A DNA stretch of 20,535 bases from a virus. A model generated the notes under the pieces. The model made no database searches. It was not told the DNA's origin and worked only from the letters and a program-made list of their open reading frames with translations. This document shows positions 1 through 7,652 of the stretch, piece after piece; the stretch's first letter is position 1, and each line of letters opens with the position of its first letter. The stretch is taken from the IMG/VR virus record IMGVR_UViG_3300042691_004320, positions 1 to 20,535 of that record; one strand, given 5' to 3'. The position numbers were made by a program, and so were the translations under genes.

Positions 1-44
1 CGCTCCCCTGCTGCACCTTTTGCCCTGCTATTGATTTTGCCCAT
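1..44 (-). CDS. N-terminus of resolvase/PD-(D/E)XK-type nuclease (partial)
   Basis: Only the first 14 codons are present, read leftward from an ATG at 44, and the gene leaves the window at base 1. The peptide MGKINSRAKGAAGE closely resembles the start of phage Holliday-junction-resolvase-like endonucleases, which typically open with an SRAKGxxGER motif containing the conserved helix-1 glutamate of the PD-(D/E)XK fold. That family link is recalled knowledge; the catalytic residues lie outside the window. It is the last visible gene of the leftward nuclease module and follows the 59-residue gene at 90-269 after a 45-base spacer. A small hairpin sits just before the start codon. Confidence 0.55.
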   Translation of the reverse strand, partial: MGKINSRAKGAAGE

Positions 45-46
45 TT

Positions 47-66
47 GTTGGTTTTAGCAGACCAAC
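47..66 (-). promoter_or_regulatory. Hairpin immediately upstream of the 1-44 gene
   Basis: GTTGGT (47-52) and ACCAAC (61-66) form a perfect 6-bp stem with an 8-base loop. On the minus-strand mRNA the stem ends two bases before the ATG at 44, and no clear Shine-Dalgarno is visible there. It could tune ribosome access. A 6-bp inverted repeat can occur by chance, so this is weak. The rest of the spacer 45-89 is AT-rich and holds nothing else I can support. Confidence 0.25.
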
Positions 67-89
67 CCACCGCGCGTCGAGATCTATTT

Positions 90-269
90 TTAATTAAGCC
101 AAGTTTTATTAGCGTGACTAATATCCTCGTCAAACTTGCGGATCATTGCCTGCATGGTCAACTTCCTGACCATCTTTTGATTCTTCTTGACCCACTCCAC
201 CGCCTCGTCAAAAGACTGCGCGTCTTTCAATCCATCCTCAAAATATTCCCATGCCTCCTTCTCGGTCAT
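90..269 (-). CDS. Small charged helical protein (59 aa), unknown function
   Basis: The ATG at 269 overlaps the TGA of the upstream nuclease gene (ATGA), and the frame ends with TAA at 90-92. The 59-residue product begins MTEKEAWEYFEDGLKDA. It is rich in Glu, Asp and Lys, has no Cys, Pro or hydrophobic membrane stretch, and is probably all alpha-helical. A well-formed Shine-Dalgarno-like AAAAAC/AGG is not evident, so translational coupling to the nuclease is the likely way it is expressed. I do not recognise a family. Its position between two nuclease-type genes suggests a DNA-metabolism accessory or a small regulator, but that is inference. A 115-residue frame on the other strand covers the same bases and is a shadow. 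Confidence 0.65.
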   Translation of the reverse strand: MTEKEAWEYFEDGLKDAQSFDEAVEWVKKNQKMVRKLTMQAMIRKFDEDISHANKTWLN

Positions 270-649
270 AGGTTTTTAAATACACGCCAACCACCTCCTG
301 TCGACGGACAAAGCTTGGTTGTTAACGACCTGCATTTTGATATTGGCAACAGCCAAAACAAATCATCATTCATTCCCCAACAGGCAACGTAATCCACACC
401 ACTAATAGCGCGCTTTGGTATATTGAAGCCATTACCAGTACTTGTGGTAAACCGATACTTGGTTCGTCCAGGCTCTACAGCCTGCGCGGTCTTAACCTGG
501 ATGCGATAAAACTTATTGTTCTTCTCGGCCACCACATCATACCCAGCGAAATCTTCATAAGGTGTCAACACGTTGTACCCACAGCGCAATAGCGCGCCAG
601 TAACGCGAGCCACCCCTACAGCACCTACTTGTCGTGAACTTAATTTCAT
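266..649 (-). CDS. PD-(D/E)XK-fold nuclease-like protein
   Basis: The 127-residue product resembles the small PD-(D/E)XK endonuclease family related to archaeal Holliday junction resolvases and intron endonucleases (the PDDEXK_5 type, from memory). Residues 10-30 form the first helix and a GYNVLTP strand. Asp38 in GYDVV and Gln51-Val-Lys53 in RIQVKTA give the D-x(n)-Q-x-K core. One oddity: family members I recall have Gly-Glu in the first helix, whereas this protein has GVARVTG, so the helix-1 Glu seems replaced by Val. It would cut or resolve DNA in the cytoplasm, possibly in genome processing. The start at 649 has AGGAG ten bases upstream. The stop overlaps the next start (ATGA). It begins only 36 bases from the divergent plus-strand gene. 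Confidence 0.7.
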   Translation of the reverse strand: MKLSSRQVGAVGVARVTGALLRCGYNVLTPYEDFAGYDVVAEKNNKFYRIQVKTAQAVEPGRTKYRFTTSTGNGFNIPKRAISGVDYVACWGMNDDLFWLLPISKCRSLTTKLCPSTGGGWRVFKNL

Positions 650-651
650 TG

Positions 652-679
652 TTGACGTACTCCTAATTTAGCAGATACT
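652..679 (+). promoter_or_regulatory. Sigma70-like promoter for the plus-strand gene
   Basis: TTGACG (652-657, 5 of 6 to the -35 consensus) is followed by a 16-base spacer and GATACT (674-679, 4 of 6 to TATAAT, keeping the key A2 and T6). Normal spacing would start the transcript near 685-687, which is at the ATG (686). The message could therefore be leaderless, in line with the lack of any Shine-Dalgarno before this start. It lies in the 36-base gap between divergent genes. Confidence 0.5.
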
Positions 680-685
680 AGAAAA

Positions 686-1075
686 ATGAAAATAAGAAAC
701 ACACTTATCGCGCTGGCCCTCTCTACTACGTTTACATGTCTCGCGGATGACGGCTTGAACCAAGAAATTGTGGCTGCCGTCTACAGGGGTAGCAGCACGC
801 ATGTGCTTGCTGGGAATTCCGCTGTGGGTGCTGGTGGCGCGCTCGTTCGAGCAGGAGGAACACTCCTCACTCCTGAGGGTGCTTACGTCCAAGCTGGTGA
901 CAGCTTCCTCAAGCCTGGTGGAGGTGCGGTTGTTCGCGCTGGCAGTAGCTACGTTGGAACGGACAGCGCGCTTGTTAACGTTGGTAGCGGACTGAATCTT
1001 ATTCTTATTGGCTCGGACGGCGCGAGCATTGGGGCTGGCAATACTATTCTTCGACCCCTTTTCCTTCCGCACTAG
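686..1075 (+). CDS. Secreted Gly/Ala-rich repeat protein on the opposite strand
   Basis: This 129-residue protein is the only convincing plus-strand gene. Residues 1-21 form a signal peptide: charged MKIRN, a hydrophobic core, then a signal peptidase I-like CLA site. There is no lipobox. Mature residues from about 38 to 120 are a degenerate repeat of roughly 8 residues rich in Gly, Ala, Val and Ser (AGNSAVGAG, ALVRAGGT, VVRAGSSYVG, ASIGAGN), the sort of pattern expected of a beta-solenoid or roll. It has no enzyme motif. It is convergent with the endolysin and divergent from the nuclease. Its own promoter suggests expression apart from the late operon, as for a moron acting in the periplasm or at the host surface. 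Host-surface alteration or superinfection exclusion is only a guess. Frames of 139 aa (minus) and 75 aa (plus) in this stretch are shadows. Confidence 0.7.
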   Translation: MKIRNTLIALALSTTFTCLADDGLNQEIVAAVYRGSSTHVLAGNSAVGAGGALVRAGGTLLTPEGAYVQAGDSFLKPGGGAVVRAGSSYVGTDSALVNVGSGLNLILIGSDGASIGAGNTILRPLFLPH

Positions 1076-1632
1076 CCTACCCCCCACATCGCCTGCCGAT
1101 TTCTTATCCTGTTCTCAAGACCAGCGATAAACTTCTTTCGGCTTGCGTCGTTATAGGCCAATTCGTATTCGTAATCCAATTGTGCTTGACTCATCGCCTG
1201 CATTAACGCGCGTGGGTGAACTTTGTTGATTGCTTCCAAGGTTTTCGGACCAATCTTGCCATCCACATCAACCTTAACCTTGAGAGCATTCAGCCCTTTC
1301 TGGATAAACCTTGTTGCACCGCCCATCCCTCTATTGAACGCGAGATCTTGCGTGAATGCTTGCATGACCTCAGGCAATTTGGATACGAGTGGGCTGGTGT
1401 ATTCTTTGATATAGCGCGCTGCCTCTTTCGCTCTTTCCTCCGCTGGCAACTCTGAGAGCTTTTTGAATTCTTCTGGATGGTATTTGTCATTAATCCCAGC
1501 TATCTCATAGCTTCCACCACCATCTCCGTCTGGCAACTTGTAGATCGCCAAATTGCCGTTGTGATCGAACCTACCCTCAAGCTTGACTGTCTCCATTGCT
1601 GCTTCAAGCAGCCTATTGTCAGAACCATTCAT
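1072..1632 (-). CDS. Endolysin, GH108-type N-acetylmuramidase with peptidoglycan-binding domain
   Basis: The 186-residue product matches the pattern of phage endolysins of the glycoside hydrolase 108 class with a C-terminal PG_binding_3-like part. Glu19 in KLEGRF sits where the catalytic Glu is expected. DGDGGGSYEIAGINDKYHP at 35-53 is the Gly-rich segment that follows it in this subgroup, and FNRG (99-102) and VDGKIGPKT (123-131) mark the binding and helical half. It would cleave host murein glycan strands at lysis. No signal peptide is visible, so export would need a holin. A virion-associated muramidase role is also possible because it follows the ejection-protein genes. The start is 12 bases from the upstream stop. 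Its TAG stop overlaps the plus-strand gene's stop in a CTAG palindrome. Confidence 0.82.
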   Translation of the reverse strand: MNGSDNRLLEAAMETVKLEGRFDHNGNLAIYKLPDGDGGGSYEIAGINDKYHPEEFKKLSELPAEERAKEAARYIKEYTSPLVSKLPEVMQAFTQDLAFNRGMGGATRFIQKGLNALKVKVDVDGKIGPKTLEAINKVHPRALMQAMSQAQLDYEYELAYNDASRKKFIAGLENRIRNRQAMWGVG

Positions 1633-1643
1633 AGGTTCTCAAA

Positions 1644-3779
1644 CTATTTCTTTATGATTTCCTGTTCAATTGCATTATCACGCACAGCATCGTGCAATTC
1701 CTTGATGTCCTCGTCACCACTCTTTTCGTAAATCTTCATTAAGGTGGCAAGGGCTGCGGAAGTTCCAGAAATTGGAGTGTTCTTGTTGGTGGCAAGCCAA
1801 TTTACAAACTGTGGATTCGTATATAACCTTGCAGCCTGGTTCGCTCCGACAAGAGTTCCAATAATTCCAGACAGGAATCCAAATTTGCCAGCAGCCAAAG
1901 AGCCAGCACCGCTCGTAATTGTGGCTGGAGTTACAACTGCGCCAGCAGTACCAGAAGGATTGGCAAGGATCGCATTGCTTTCGCGGATCTTATTGGCAAC
2001 TTTCGCGACTGTTTCAAGGTCATTCTCGAATTTCTTGCCAAATCCGCCGATCAAAATCTTTTTAGCCTCTGGATCTAAAGTGGCATAATTCTGAAGAAAT
2101 TTTGCAGTACTAAAAACATCGCCAGTTGGGTCTTGTAGCCCAGGAACAGCCTTCCCCATCCTAGCAATAAATGCGGATGAAACAGCTCTCCTAGCATCTG
2201 GAGGGACAACATCGAAAATTTCTTTTAGTCTTGTCGGACCATTCCTTGCCCCACCGACAATCGCCAGATATACATCCTCTGGATTTTTGTCCATGATCAA
2301 GCTTTGGACGTTGTCCATTGTTTCGTGGAATTTTCTGGTGAATTCATTTGCAGCCCTAAACCTCGCCAAAGCTTCTGGTCCCTGCTTGGCTGCTGCTGCC
2401 TCCATGTCCTTCGTTATCGCACCATAAAACCTCTGGTACTGCACTTTCGTAACGTCTGGAGTCAAATCAACTGTGGCAAGCTTCTCTCCGACTGATGTTC
2501 TCAAGTCCTTTAACACATTGTATGGAATCTTGCCCTGCGCATTCATCTGCCTTGTCTCGTATATTCCATTTAGAATCGATGACAGCTTCGTGTTTGCAAA
2601 TTCCTTCTGAAGCGATGGGGCTGCATTAGATATTCTGTTTACCATTTCATTCAATACTTTTTCTGTATTGTCCGAATCTACTGGCATACGCTCTGGCATA
2701 TAGGCATCAAAAGCACCATAAAGATTCTTTTGGGCCTGCCTTGCGCGAGGCACGAACACTTCGGTAAACCCTTTTTGAACCGCCCTGCCAGCTTCAACTG
2801 GTTCGGTTACTCTTGAAATTTGTGCGCGGAGTTCTTCAACCCTTTTCCCAACTTCAGCCTGCTGTGCTAGCCCCTTCTCGCGCATTGTTGCGAGTCCGCT
2901 AGGAAATCTGCCTGTGGTTGTTTCAATCGCCTGCATCAGGGGTCGTTCAACAGCCTGTGCGAGCGTTGGGGTTGTTCCAGCCTTCTCATAAAGTGCAATA
3001 TTCTTGGCAAGCTCCTCTTGACTCCTAAATCCCCTCAATGCATTTAATGCAAGGTTCTTGGAGAATTCAGTTATTCCACCAAGTCCAGATGCAAGAGCTA
3101 TTGGAGCTGCGACACCAAGCTTTCTGGCTGTAAGAGCAACCTGTCCCATTCGAGCCAAGGATGGAGTTGCAAGGCTTCCAGCAAGTCCTACCAATGTTTG
3201 GCCAAGCTCATCCTGCATCCCCATCTCTTTGGCGGTAGATGAAAGCACAGACCCTACCGCACCAGCAGTAGCTTGCACCCCAGGTGAAGCAGCGATAAAT
3301 TCACCGACCTTTGCAAGTTTTGGCAGGTTCTGTGCGCCAGCCATTAACTGACCACCAGCAATCAGCGGAACCATTTCTGCAGTTGTCCCAACAACCTTGG
3401 ATTGAATTCTTTCAAAAGGAGTCTCTGGTTTGGGAAGGCCAATCTGATTCTTGATATCCTCAAGAACCGCGCTGAGTTCTGGAACTTTCTTTTTCTCGTC
3501 ACCTTGTGCAACGAGCGAATTGTAAACCTTTGCGCCAATATCTGCCAAGAATGCGCCTGATGCACCAACGCGAGCAGCAGGTGCAGCAACCTCAAATGGT
3601 GCGCCAGCTATTCCTGCTACAGCGCCACCGACAGTTGCAGGCGTAATCGCTTCACGTGCAATTAGGCCAGCCTCTCTTTTAAGAAATTCTGGAATGCTTC
3701 TACTTGGCGTGACTACATCTTCTCCCTGCGGTTTTTGCGCAGTCAGTTCTACCTGTTGCTCGTCTGGAATGAATCCCAT
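1644..3779 (-). CDS. Large putative ejection / internal virion protein
   Basis: The 711-residue protein is Ala/Gly-rich in its first third. Hydrophobic segments lie around residues 46-90, 120-175 and 190-235, with another near 625-655. Between them is a long, charged, mostly helical middle (about 260-600). This mix of membrane-prone and helical stretches in the last large gene before lysis is what ejection proteins of short-tailed phages look like (the position of T7 gp16). They leave the capsid with DNA and form a channel through the host envelope. I see no transglycosylase or protease motif. The role rests on position and composition, not on a recognised domain. It starts three bases after the stop of the 466-residue gene upstream. 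Confidence 0.6.
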   Translation of the reverse strand: MGFIPDEQQVELTAQKPQGEDVVTPSRSIPEFLKREAGLIAREAITPATVGGAVAGIAGAPFEVAAPAARVGASGAFLADIGAKVYNSLVAQGDEKKKVPELSAVLEDIKNQIGLPKPETPFERIQSKVVGTTAEMVPLIAGGQLMAGAQNLPKLAKVGEFIAASPGVQATAGAVGSVLSSTAKEMGMQDELGQTLVGLAGSLATPSLARMGQVALTARKLGVAAPIALASGLGGITEFSKNLALNALRGFRSQEELAKNIALYEKAGTTPTLAQAVERPLMQAIETTTGRFPSGLATMREKGLAQQAEVGKRVEELRAQISRVTEPVEAGRAVQKGFTEVFVPRARQAQKNLYGAFDAYMPERMPVDSDNTEKVLNEMVNRISNAAPSLQKEFANTKLSSILNGIYETRQMNAQGKIPYNVLKDLRTSVGEKLATVDLTPDVTKVQYQRFYGAITKDMEAAAAKQGPEALARFRAANEFTRKFHETMDNVQSLIMDKNPEDVYLAIVGGARNGPTRLKEIFDVVPPDARRAVSSAFIARMGKAVPGLQDPTGDVFSTAKFLQNYATLDPEAKKILIGGFGKKFENDLETVAKVANKIRESNAILANPSGTAGAVVTPATITSGAGSLAAGKFGFLSGIIGTLVGANQAARLYTNPQFVNWLATNKNTPISGTSAALATLMKIYEKSGDEDIKELHDAVRDNAIEQEIIKK

Positions 3780-3782
3780 AAA

Positions 3783-5183
3783 TTAAGGGGTTAGTGGAGT
3801 TAATATTCCTGTTTTGCCTTGTATCATAACAGAATCACCATCACGGAATCCAGCAGCCCTAGCCTCTGCTTCGCTTGCGAAGTTTTGTTGCCCACCAGCT
3901 CCACCCATTGCATTTGCTGGAGCAACATTCTTTCGAACTCCAAATGTATCAAGATCGGAAGGAGCTGAGTTTGCGTCAATAATGGACTGAATCGATTTGA
4001 CCTGGTAACCATTCGCGCGCGCATCAGCAGAAATTTTTCTGGCCAAAACCTTTTTCAGCTCTGCAAGCCTGTCATTTGCAGCGTATGCAAGAATTGCAGT
4101 TGTGTCTGGAATGGCTTGTTTCAACCTCTCAACGTCCTGCTCTGTCTGAGTTCCAGGTCCGCCCAAGGCAAGTCGCATTTGGCCGAAAAGAGCTGTGCGG
4201 ATCGCGTCTGCTCGCGCCATCAATCTTGGCCTATCAATAACTGCGCCCCTAGCCTCTTCGCCAATCTTCACAAGCTCATCAATCGATCCTACTGCGGAAA
4301 CGAATTCTGGAAGCCTGTCCCTAATGTCCTTCGCACCTTTTTCAGTAGTTGCCATTCCTTCTAAACCAGGGATCTTGAGCGCATTTTCAGTAGCCTTCTT
4401 TGTTTGCGCATCTTCATATCCTGTCATCTTGCCAAGGGTCTGTTCCGCTGCGATGCGTTCTGGAGAACCAGGTTGGAGTGAATTGATATATGCAATTCCT
4501 TGCGCCTTCATCGGAACAAGCTTTTCAAATCTTTCTCTGTAGATGGAGCTTATGTCAGCAGTTGCTGGGAATGTTCCTCCACCAAGATTTTCAGGTACTG
4601 GCATTGTTCCAACAAGTTCGCCGAGTTGCTTGGTTGTCGCGCCAAGGGCAGCAGTCGTCCCAGGAATCCTTTGTTGCATCGCTGCCTCAACGTCGAGAGC
4701 TGGGCGCATCATGCGAGTCGCCATGTCTCTTTCCATTGTCGGACCAGCGACGTTTGACGGAAGCGGAGCAGATGCGGATTTTAAGTTTGCTATGCGATTC
4801 TGCACATCAGACAACAATCCCTGCTGTGTTTCTAGATTATTCTTTAATTCCTCTTGAACTGTGCTTAAGCGAGCAGCCTCAAGTGGCGCGTACTCAGGAG
4901 CTGCCTTCCTCTGCTTTTCTGCTTCAGAAGCAATCTCACCCTTAAGCTTTTCAATCCCAAGAGTTGTCTTCTCTCTCTCGGCCAGAAGCGCAGCCTGTCC
5001 CTCTGGACTCTTTAAATACGCCTCTTCGCGCGCAGCCTTCTCAAGGTTGGCGCGCAAGAGTTCTTGTTGGAGTCTTTTGCTTTCTCGCTCGCTTGCAACA
5101 TCAAGCTGCTGTTGCCTGACAGCCTCTTCGTAGGCTGGGCTTTTGTATACAGTAAATGGTCCAAACTGTACTAAATCGGCCAT
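3783..5183 (-). CDS. Putative ejection / internal virion protein (coiled-coil rich)
   Basis: The best start is the ATG at 5183 (MADLVQFG, 466 aa). It fits the recurring TAATATGG junction with the preceding gene, whereas the longer frame from 5204 would overlap that gene by 20 bases. Residues about 15-140 are Glu/Lys/Arg/Leu-rich coiled coil. The middle has Ala-rich helices and Pro/Gly linkers, and the C-terminus (about 425-466) looks globular, ending GDSVMIQGKTGILTPLTP. No signal peptide or transmembrane segment is clear. It lies in the block of four genes between the tail nozzle and the endolysin that in T7-type order encodes internal core proteins. Function is inferred from context. Confidence 0.6.
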   Translation of the reverse strand: MADLVQFGPFTVYKSPAYEEAVRQQQLDVASERESKRLQQELLRANLEKAAREEAYLKSPEGQAALLAEREKTTLGIEKLKGEIASEAEKQRKAAPEYAPLEAARLSTVQEELKNNLETQQGLLSDVQNRIANLKSASAPLPSNVAGPTMERDMATRMMRPALDVEAAMQQRIPGTTAALGATTKQLGELVGTMPVPENLGGGTFPATADISSIYRERFEKLVPMKAQGIAYINSLQPGSPERIAAEQTLGKMTGYEDAQTKKATENALKIPGLEGMATTEKGAKDIRDRLPEFVSAVGSIDELVKIGEEARGAVIDRPRLMARADAIRTALFGQMRLALGGPGTQTEQDVERLKQAIPDTTAILAYAANDRLAELKKVLARKISADARANGYQVKSIQSIIDANSAPSDLDTFGVRKNVAPANAMGGAGGQQNFASEAEARAAGFRDGDSVMIQGKTGILTPLTP

Positions 5184-5184
5184 A

Positions 5185-6786
5185 TTATTTGGTGGCAACC
5201 CCACCCAAAGTATACGATTTAAATCCGCTTGCTATTGGTGTGGCAAGATTCCCAATACCACCAGCGATCTGCGCGAATTGAGCAGCTCCAGATGGTTGCT
5301 GGCTTTGCGCTTGTAGATAATTTCCATATGTGCTGGCCTGATAATTCGCCAACGTGTTATAAAGTGACGCAGCGGTTTGCTGTAGTGCAAGCGGAGCGTT
5401 TGGATTGGTTGTTTGATAAAATTGTTGTGCTGTGCTTGCGCCTTGGCCAAAGTTACCAGGAAGTGCCTGATTGGCTTGAATGTAATTCTGGAACGCTGCG
5501 TTCTGTTGCCCTGTCCTAGCATTGCTAAGATTGTAGATGGAAGGACCACCAGCAACAAAACCAGCAGCAGATCCAAGTCTTGTCTGTAGCAAGGCATCGC
5601 GGAGTGCAAGATCGCGCTGTAGTGCGTCACCAGTTGTTTGGCCAGAAGATAGGAACTGAGAGGCTGCTCCAAATCGCGCAAGCCTTCGAGCCTCGCCAGC
5701 AGCACCAGATTCAACAGCTTCTTGCACGGCAGGCGCGACACCAAAGATGTTGCCTCGAACTGTTTGAGCTGCGCGAGCTGCCTGCTCGTACTGCCTGCGC
5801 TCATCCGCACCAAGCGTAGATCCAAGTCTTAATTGGTTTAAGGCTTCTTGCTCAAGCTGACCTCGTAATTCTTCAGTCTGTTGCGATGTAGTTGCAGGCA
5901 ATTCCTCAGTTGCTAATTTCCTGTATTTATCTCCAAGAGCAACGGCAGTCTCGTAAGCTTTCGGATCAATCTGTTTTAGCTGATCGCTGGCGCGTTCCTC
6001 TGGAAGTTTGAGGAATTCCCTAAAAGATGTGATTTCCTTCTGCCCAGCGGTATCCAATGCTGTGATTGGCTTAAAGCCTGCAACTTGCGCCTGCGCCGAG
6101 GTGATTGCCTCGTTGACGCTCTTGCTGTCTTCGTTAAGAGTTTTGAGTGATGCCTCAAGCGGAGCGCGCCTTTCGTCATCAGCCTTTAGCTTCGAAAGCA
6201 ATTCGTTGGTTGAAGCAATTTTTTCGTTAATTCCAACAATTTGAGCATTGCCTCGATCAACAACCGACTTGAGCGAATTTAGCTTTGCATCGTTGTAATC
6301 GTTTATGATCTGATCGTCGGAAACCTGGAAGTTAAGCTTTGTACCAAGATCAGATGCGCCGTAGTTCCTGGCTCCAGAGAGTGCAGATAACGCACCGCTC
6401 AGTCCAGTTGCCCCAGCCCTAATCTGGCCAGCAGCAGTATTTAGTTCGCCTGCTTGCTTGGTGTAGCTCTCGTCAAGCTTTCTGGCTGCTACAGCTTGTG
6501 CTGATTTAAATTCTTCGTCTGCCAAGTACTTGTTGTACGCATCTTCGAAATTCTTGACCATTCCTGCTGGATCTTTTGCCGACATCGAATAAACCTTGCC
6601 ATCATGTCTATGCGAATAGGTTGATGTTCCAGCTAGGAATTGGTTATAGTCAGGAACCCTCGGACTTCCGTCTACATTACCTGCACTTCTTCCACCACTT
6701 GGATAAAGGGCAAGCAGGCCAGAATCACCACCAATGCTTGGCTTGTATTGTTTATTAAAAAATTCTTGTTTTGATAATACTGCCAT
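5185..6786 (-). CDS. Putative ejection / internal virion protein (533 aa)
   Basis: The 533-residue product starts MAVLSKQEFFNKQY. It has a short N-terminal globular part to about residue 90, then long helical and coiled-coil stretches (about 95-350), and a Gln/Ala/Asn-rich C-terminal third with many small residues. There are no Cys-rich or enzyme motifs. It is joined to both neighbours by identical TAATATGG stop-start junctions (at 6786 and 5183), implying one translational unit with the 158-residue gene before and the 466-residue gene after. Position and composition suggest a protein packaged in the head and ejected with DNA (T7 gp15-like position). I do not recognise a family by sequence. 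Confidence 0.6.
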   Translation of the reverse strand: MAVLSKQEFFNKQYKPSIGGDSGLLALYPSGGRSAGNVDGSPRVPDYNQFLAGTSTYSHRHDGKVYSMSAKDPAGMVKNFEDAYNKYLADEEFKSAQAVAARKLDESYTKQAGELNTAAGQIRAGATGLSGALSALSGARNYGASDLGTKLNFQVSDDQIINDYNDAKLNSLKSVVDRGNAQIVGINEKIASTNELLSKLKADDERRAPLEASLKTLNEDSKSVNEAITSAQAQVAGFKPITALDTAGQKEITSFREFLKLPEERASDQLKQIDPKAYETAVALGDKYRKLATEELPATTSQQTEELRGQLEQEALNQLRLGSTLGADERRQYEQAARAAQTVRGNIFGVAPAVQEAVESGAAGEARRLARFGAASQFLSSGQTTGDALQRDLALRDALLQTRLGSAAGFVAGGPSIYNLSNARTGQQNAAFQNYIQANQALPGNFGQGASTAQQFYQTTNPNAPLALQQTAASLYNTLANYQASTYGNYLQAQSQQPSGAAQFAQIAGGIGNLATPIASGFKSYTLGGVATK

Positions 6787-6787
6787 A

Positions 6788-7264
6788 TTAAACGCTCATG
6801 TTCGGCCTTGAAACATTTGTTCCAATAGTTGAAAAATAATCGACAGGAGCTGCGCCCTGCGAGAACGCAACTTCTGGTTGAACTGCGCCATATGGGCTTT
6901 GCCCATAAAGACGAGCAAACTGAGTTGTCATTTGCTGGCCAAGACCCTTGTTCAGGGCAAACGCTTCTGGCGAGTACTCGTACTGCCTACGAAGCGATTC
7001 CAAGGTGCGCTGTGCGCCAAACTGGCGTTCCAGCTCAAGGTTTGATTTGACTGAAGAAGCCTGGTCTAGAGCGGATAACTGCCTCTCCAGCTCCCTCTGC
7101 TGGGGCATATATTGCATGCGAAGCTTGTTCTCAAGCTCTGCCATAGCAGGAGATTTCTCGATATAGGTATCAATGTTCTTGCGATACATTTCGGCATTAG
7201 CCTGCGCTACGGCCATAGGGTCTGGAGGTGGCGGAGGTGACGGAACTGATGGTTTGCCTCCCAT
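6788..7264 (-). CDS. Small internal virion-type protein (T7 gp14-like position)
   Basis: The 158-residue protein begins MGGKPSVPSPPPPPDP, a Gly/Pro-rich N-terminus common in small internal core proteins of podoviruses. Residues 18-90 are a charged helical coiled coil. The C-terminus (about 100-158) is Gln/Gly/Tyr-rich with no obvious transmembrane helix. The gene sits directly after the nozzle and GNAT-like genes and before the larger ejection proteins, the order in which T7 places gp14. It starts one base after the TAA of the 128-residue gene (TAATATGG), with no Shine-Dalgarno at normal spacing. The role is inferred from N-terminal composition and synteny. Confidence 0.55.
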   Translation of the reverse strand: MGGKPSVPSPPPPPDPMAVAQANAEMYRKNIDTYIEKSPAMAELENKLRMQYMPQQRELERQLSALDQASSVKSNLELERQFGAQRTLESLRRQYEYSPEAFALNKGLGQQMTTQFARLYGQSPYGAVQPEVAFSQGAAPVDYFSTIGTNVSRPNMSV

Positions 7265-7265
7265 A

Positions 7266-7652
7266 TTAAGCTAATGCCTTTCTCATAAATTTGTAATAAT
7301 CGTACTCCTTTGGTTGTCCTAAACGTTTAAAAATGATTCGCTTGCGTGGTCCGAATCGATCCAACAGGATCAATAGCAAGCCTTTGAGTGGGGCTACCGA
7401 CTCAGCATTTCTAATACCACTAGTGGCACACAAGTCAACAAAGATATTGTCTCCATGCTCGTCGTGGACGTAGTGACCTACTTCAGAGCCACTATTGACG
7501 CACCTAGCCAGGGCAACGCCTAGAATCTCATCATTCCTGTTCCTTAATGTACCCATAAGTCCCTGCTTATCAAACCATGCCACCCACTCCCTAAAGTTAG
7601 GCCACATCGCCTCGGAAACGCCACTTTTCTCAAGAAACTCTACCTGGGTCAT
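7266..7652 (-). CDS. GNAT acetyltransferase-like protein beside the tail nozzle gene
   Basis: The 128-residue protein has the strand-helix pattern of a GNAT fold: an N-terminal helical part (1-35), GVALARCV (45-52) as a central strand, IFVDLCAT (70-77) as the next strand, then a helix ending [18 protein letters not shown] and the terminal Tyr-rich helix [12 protein letters not shown]. The classic Q/R-x-x-G-x-G/A acetyl-CoA loop is not clear, so catalysis is uncertain. T7 has a GNAT-like internal virion protein (gp13) in the same place between the nozzle and the core proteins, which supports a structural or assembly role. The start overlaps the nozzle stop (ATGA), so translation is probably coupled. 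Confidence 0.5.
   Translation of the reverse strand: MTQVEFLEKSGVSEAMWPNFREWVAWFDKQGLMGTLRNRNDEILGVALARCVNSGSEVGHYVHDEHGDNIFVDLCATSGIRNAESVAPLKGLLLILLDRFGPRKRIIFKRLGQPKEYDYYKFMRKALA

Noticed and set aside
45-392. 115-residue plus-strand frame at the left end
   Set aside because: It opposes both the 59-residue gene and the nuclease gene, whose frames have coupled starts and a recognisable fold; composition is shadow-like.
668-1087. 139-residue minus-strand frame opposite the secreted protein
   Set aside because: Ser/Arg/Asn-rich without structure, overlaps the endolysin end, and the plus-strand frame has a signal peptide, repeats and a promoter.
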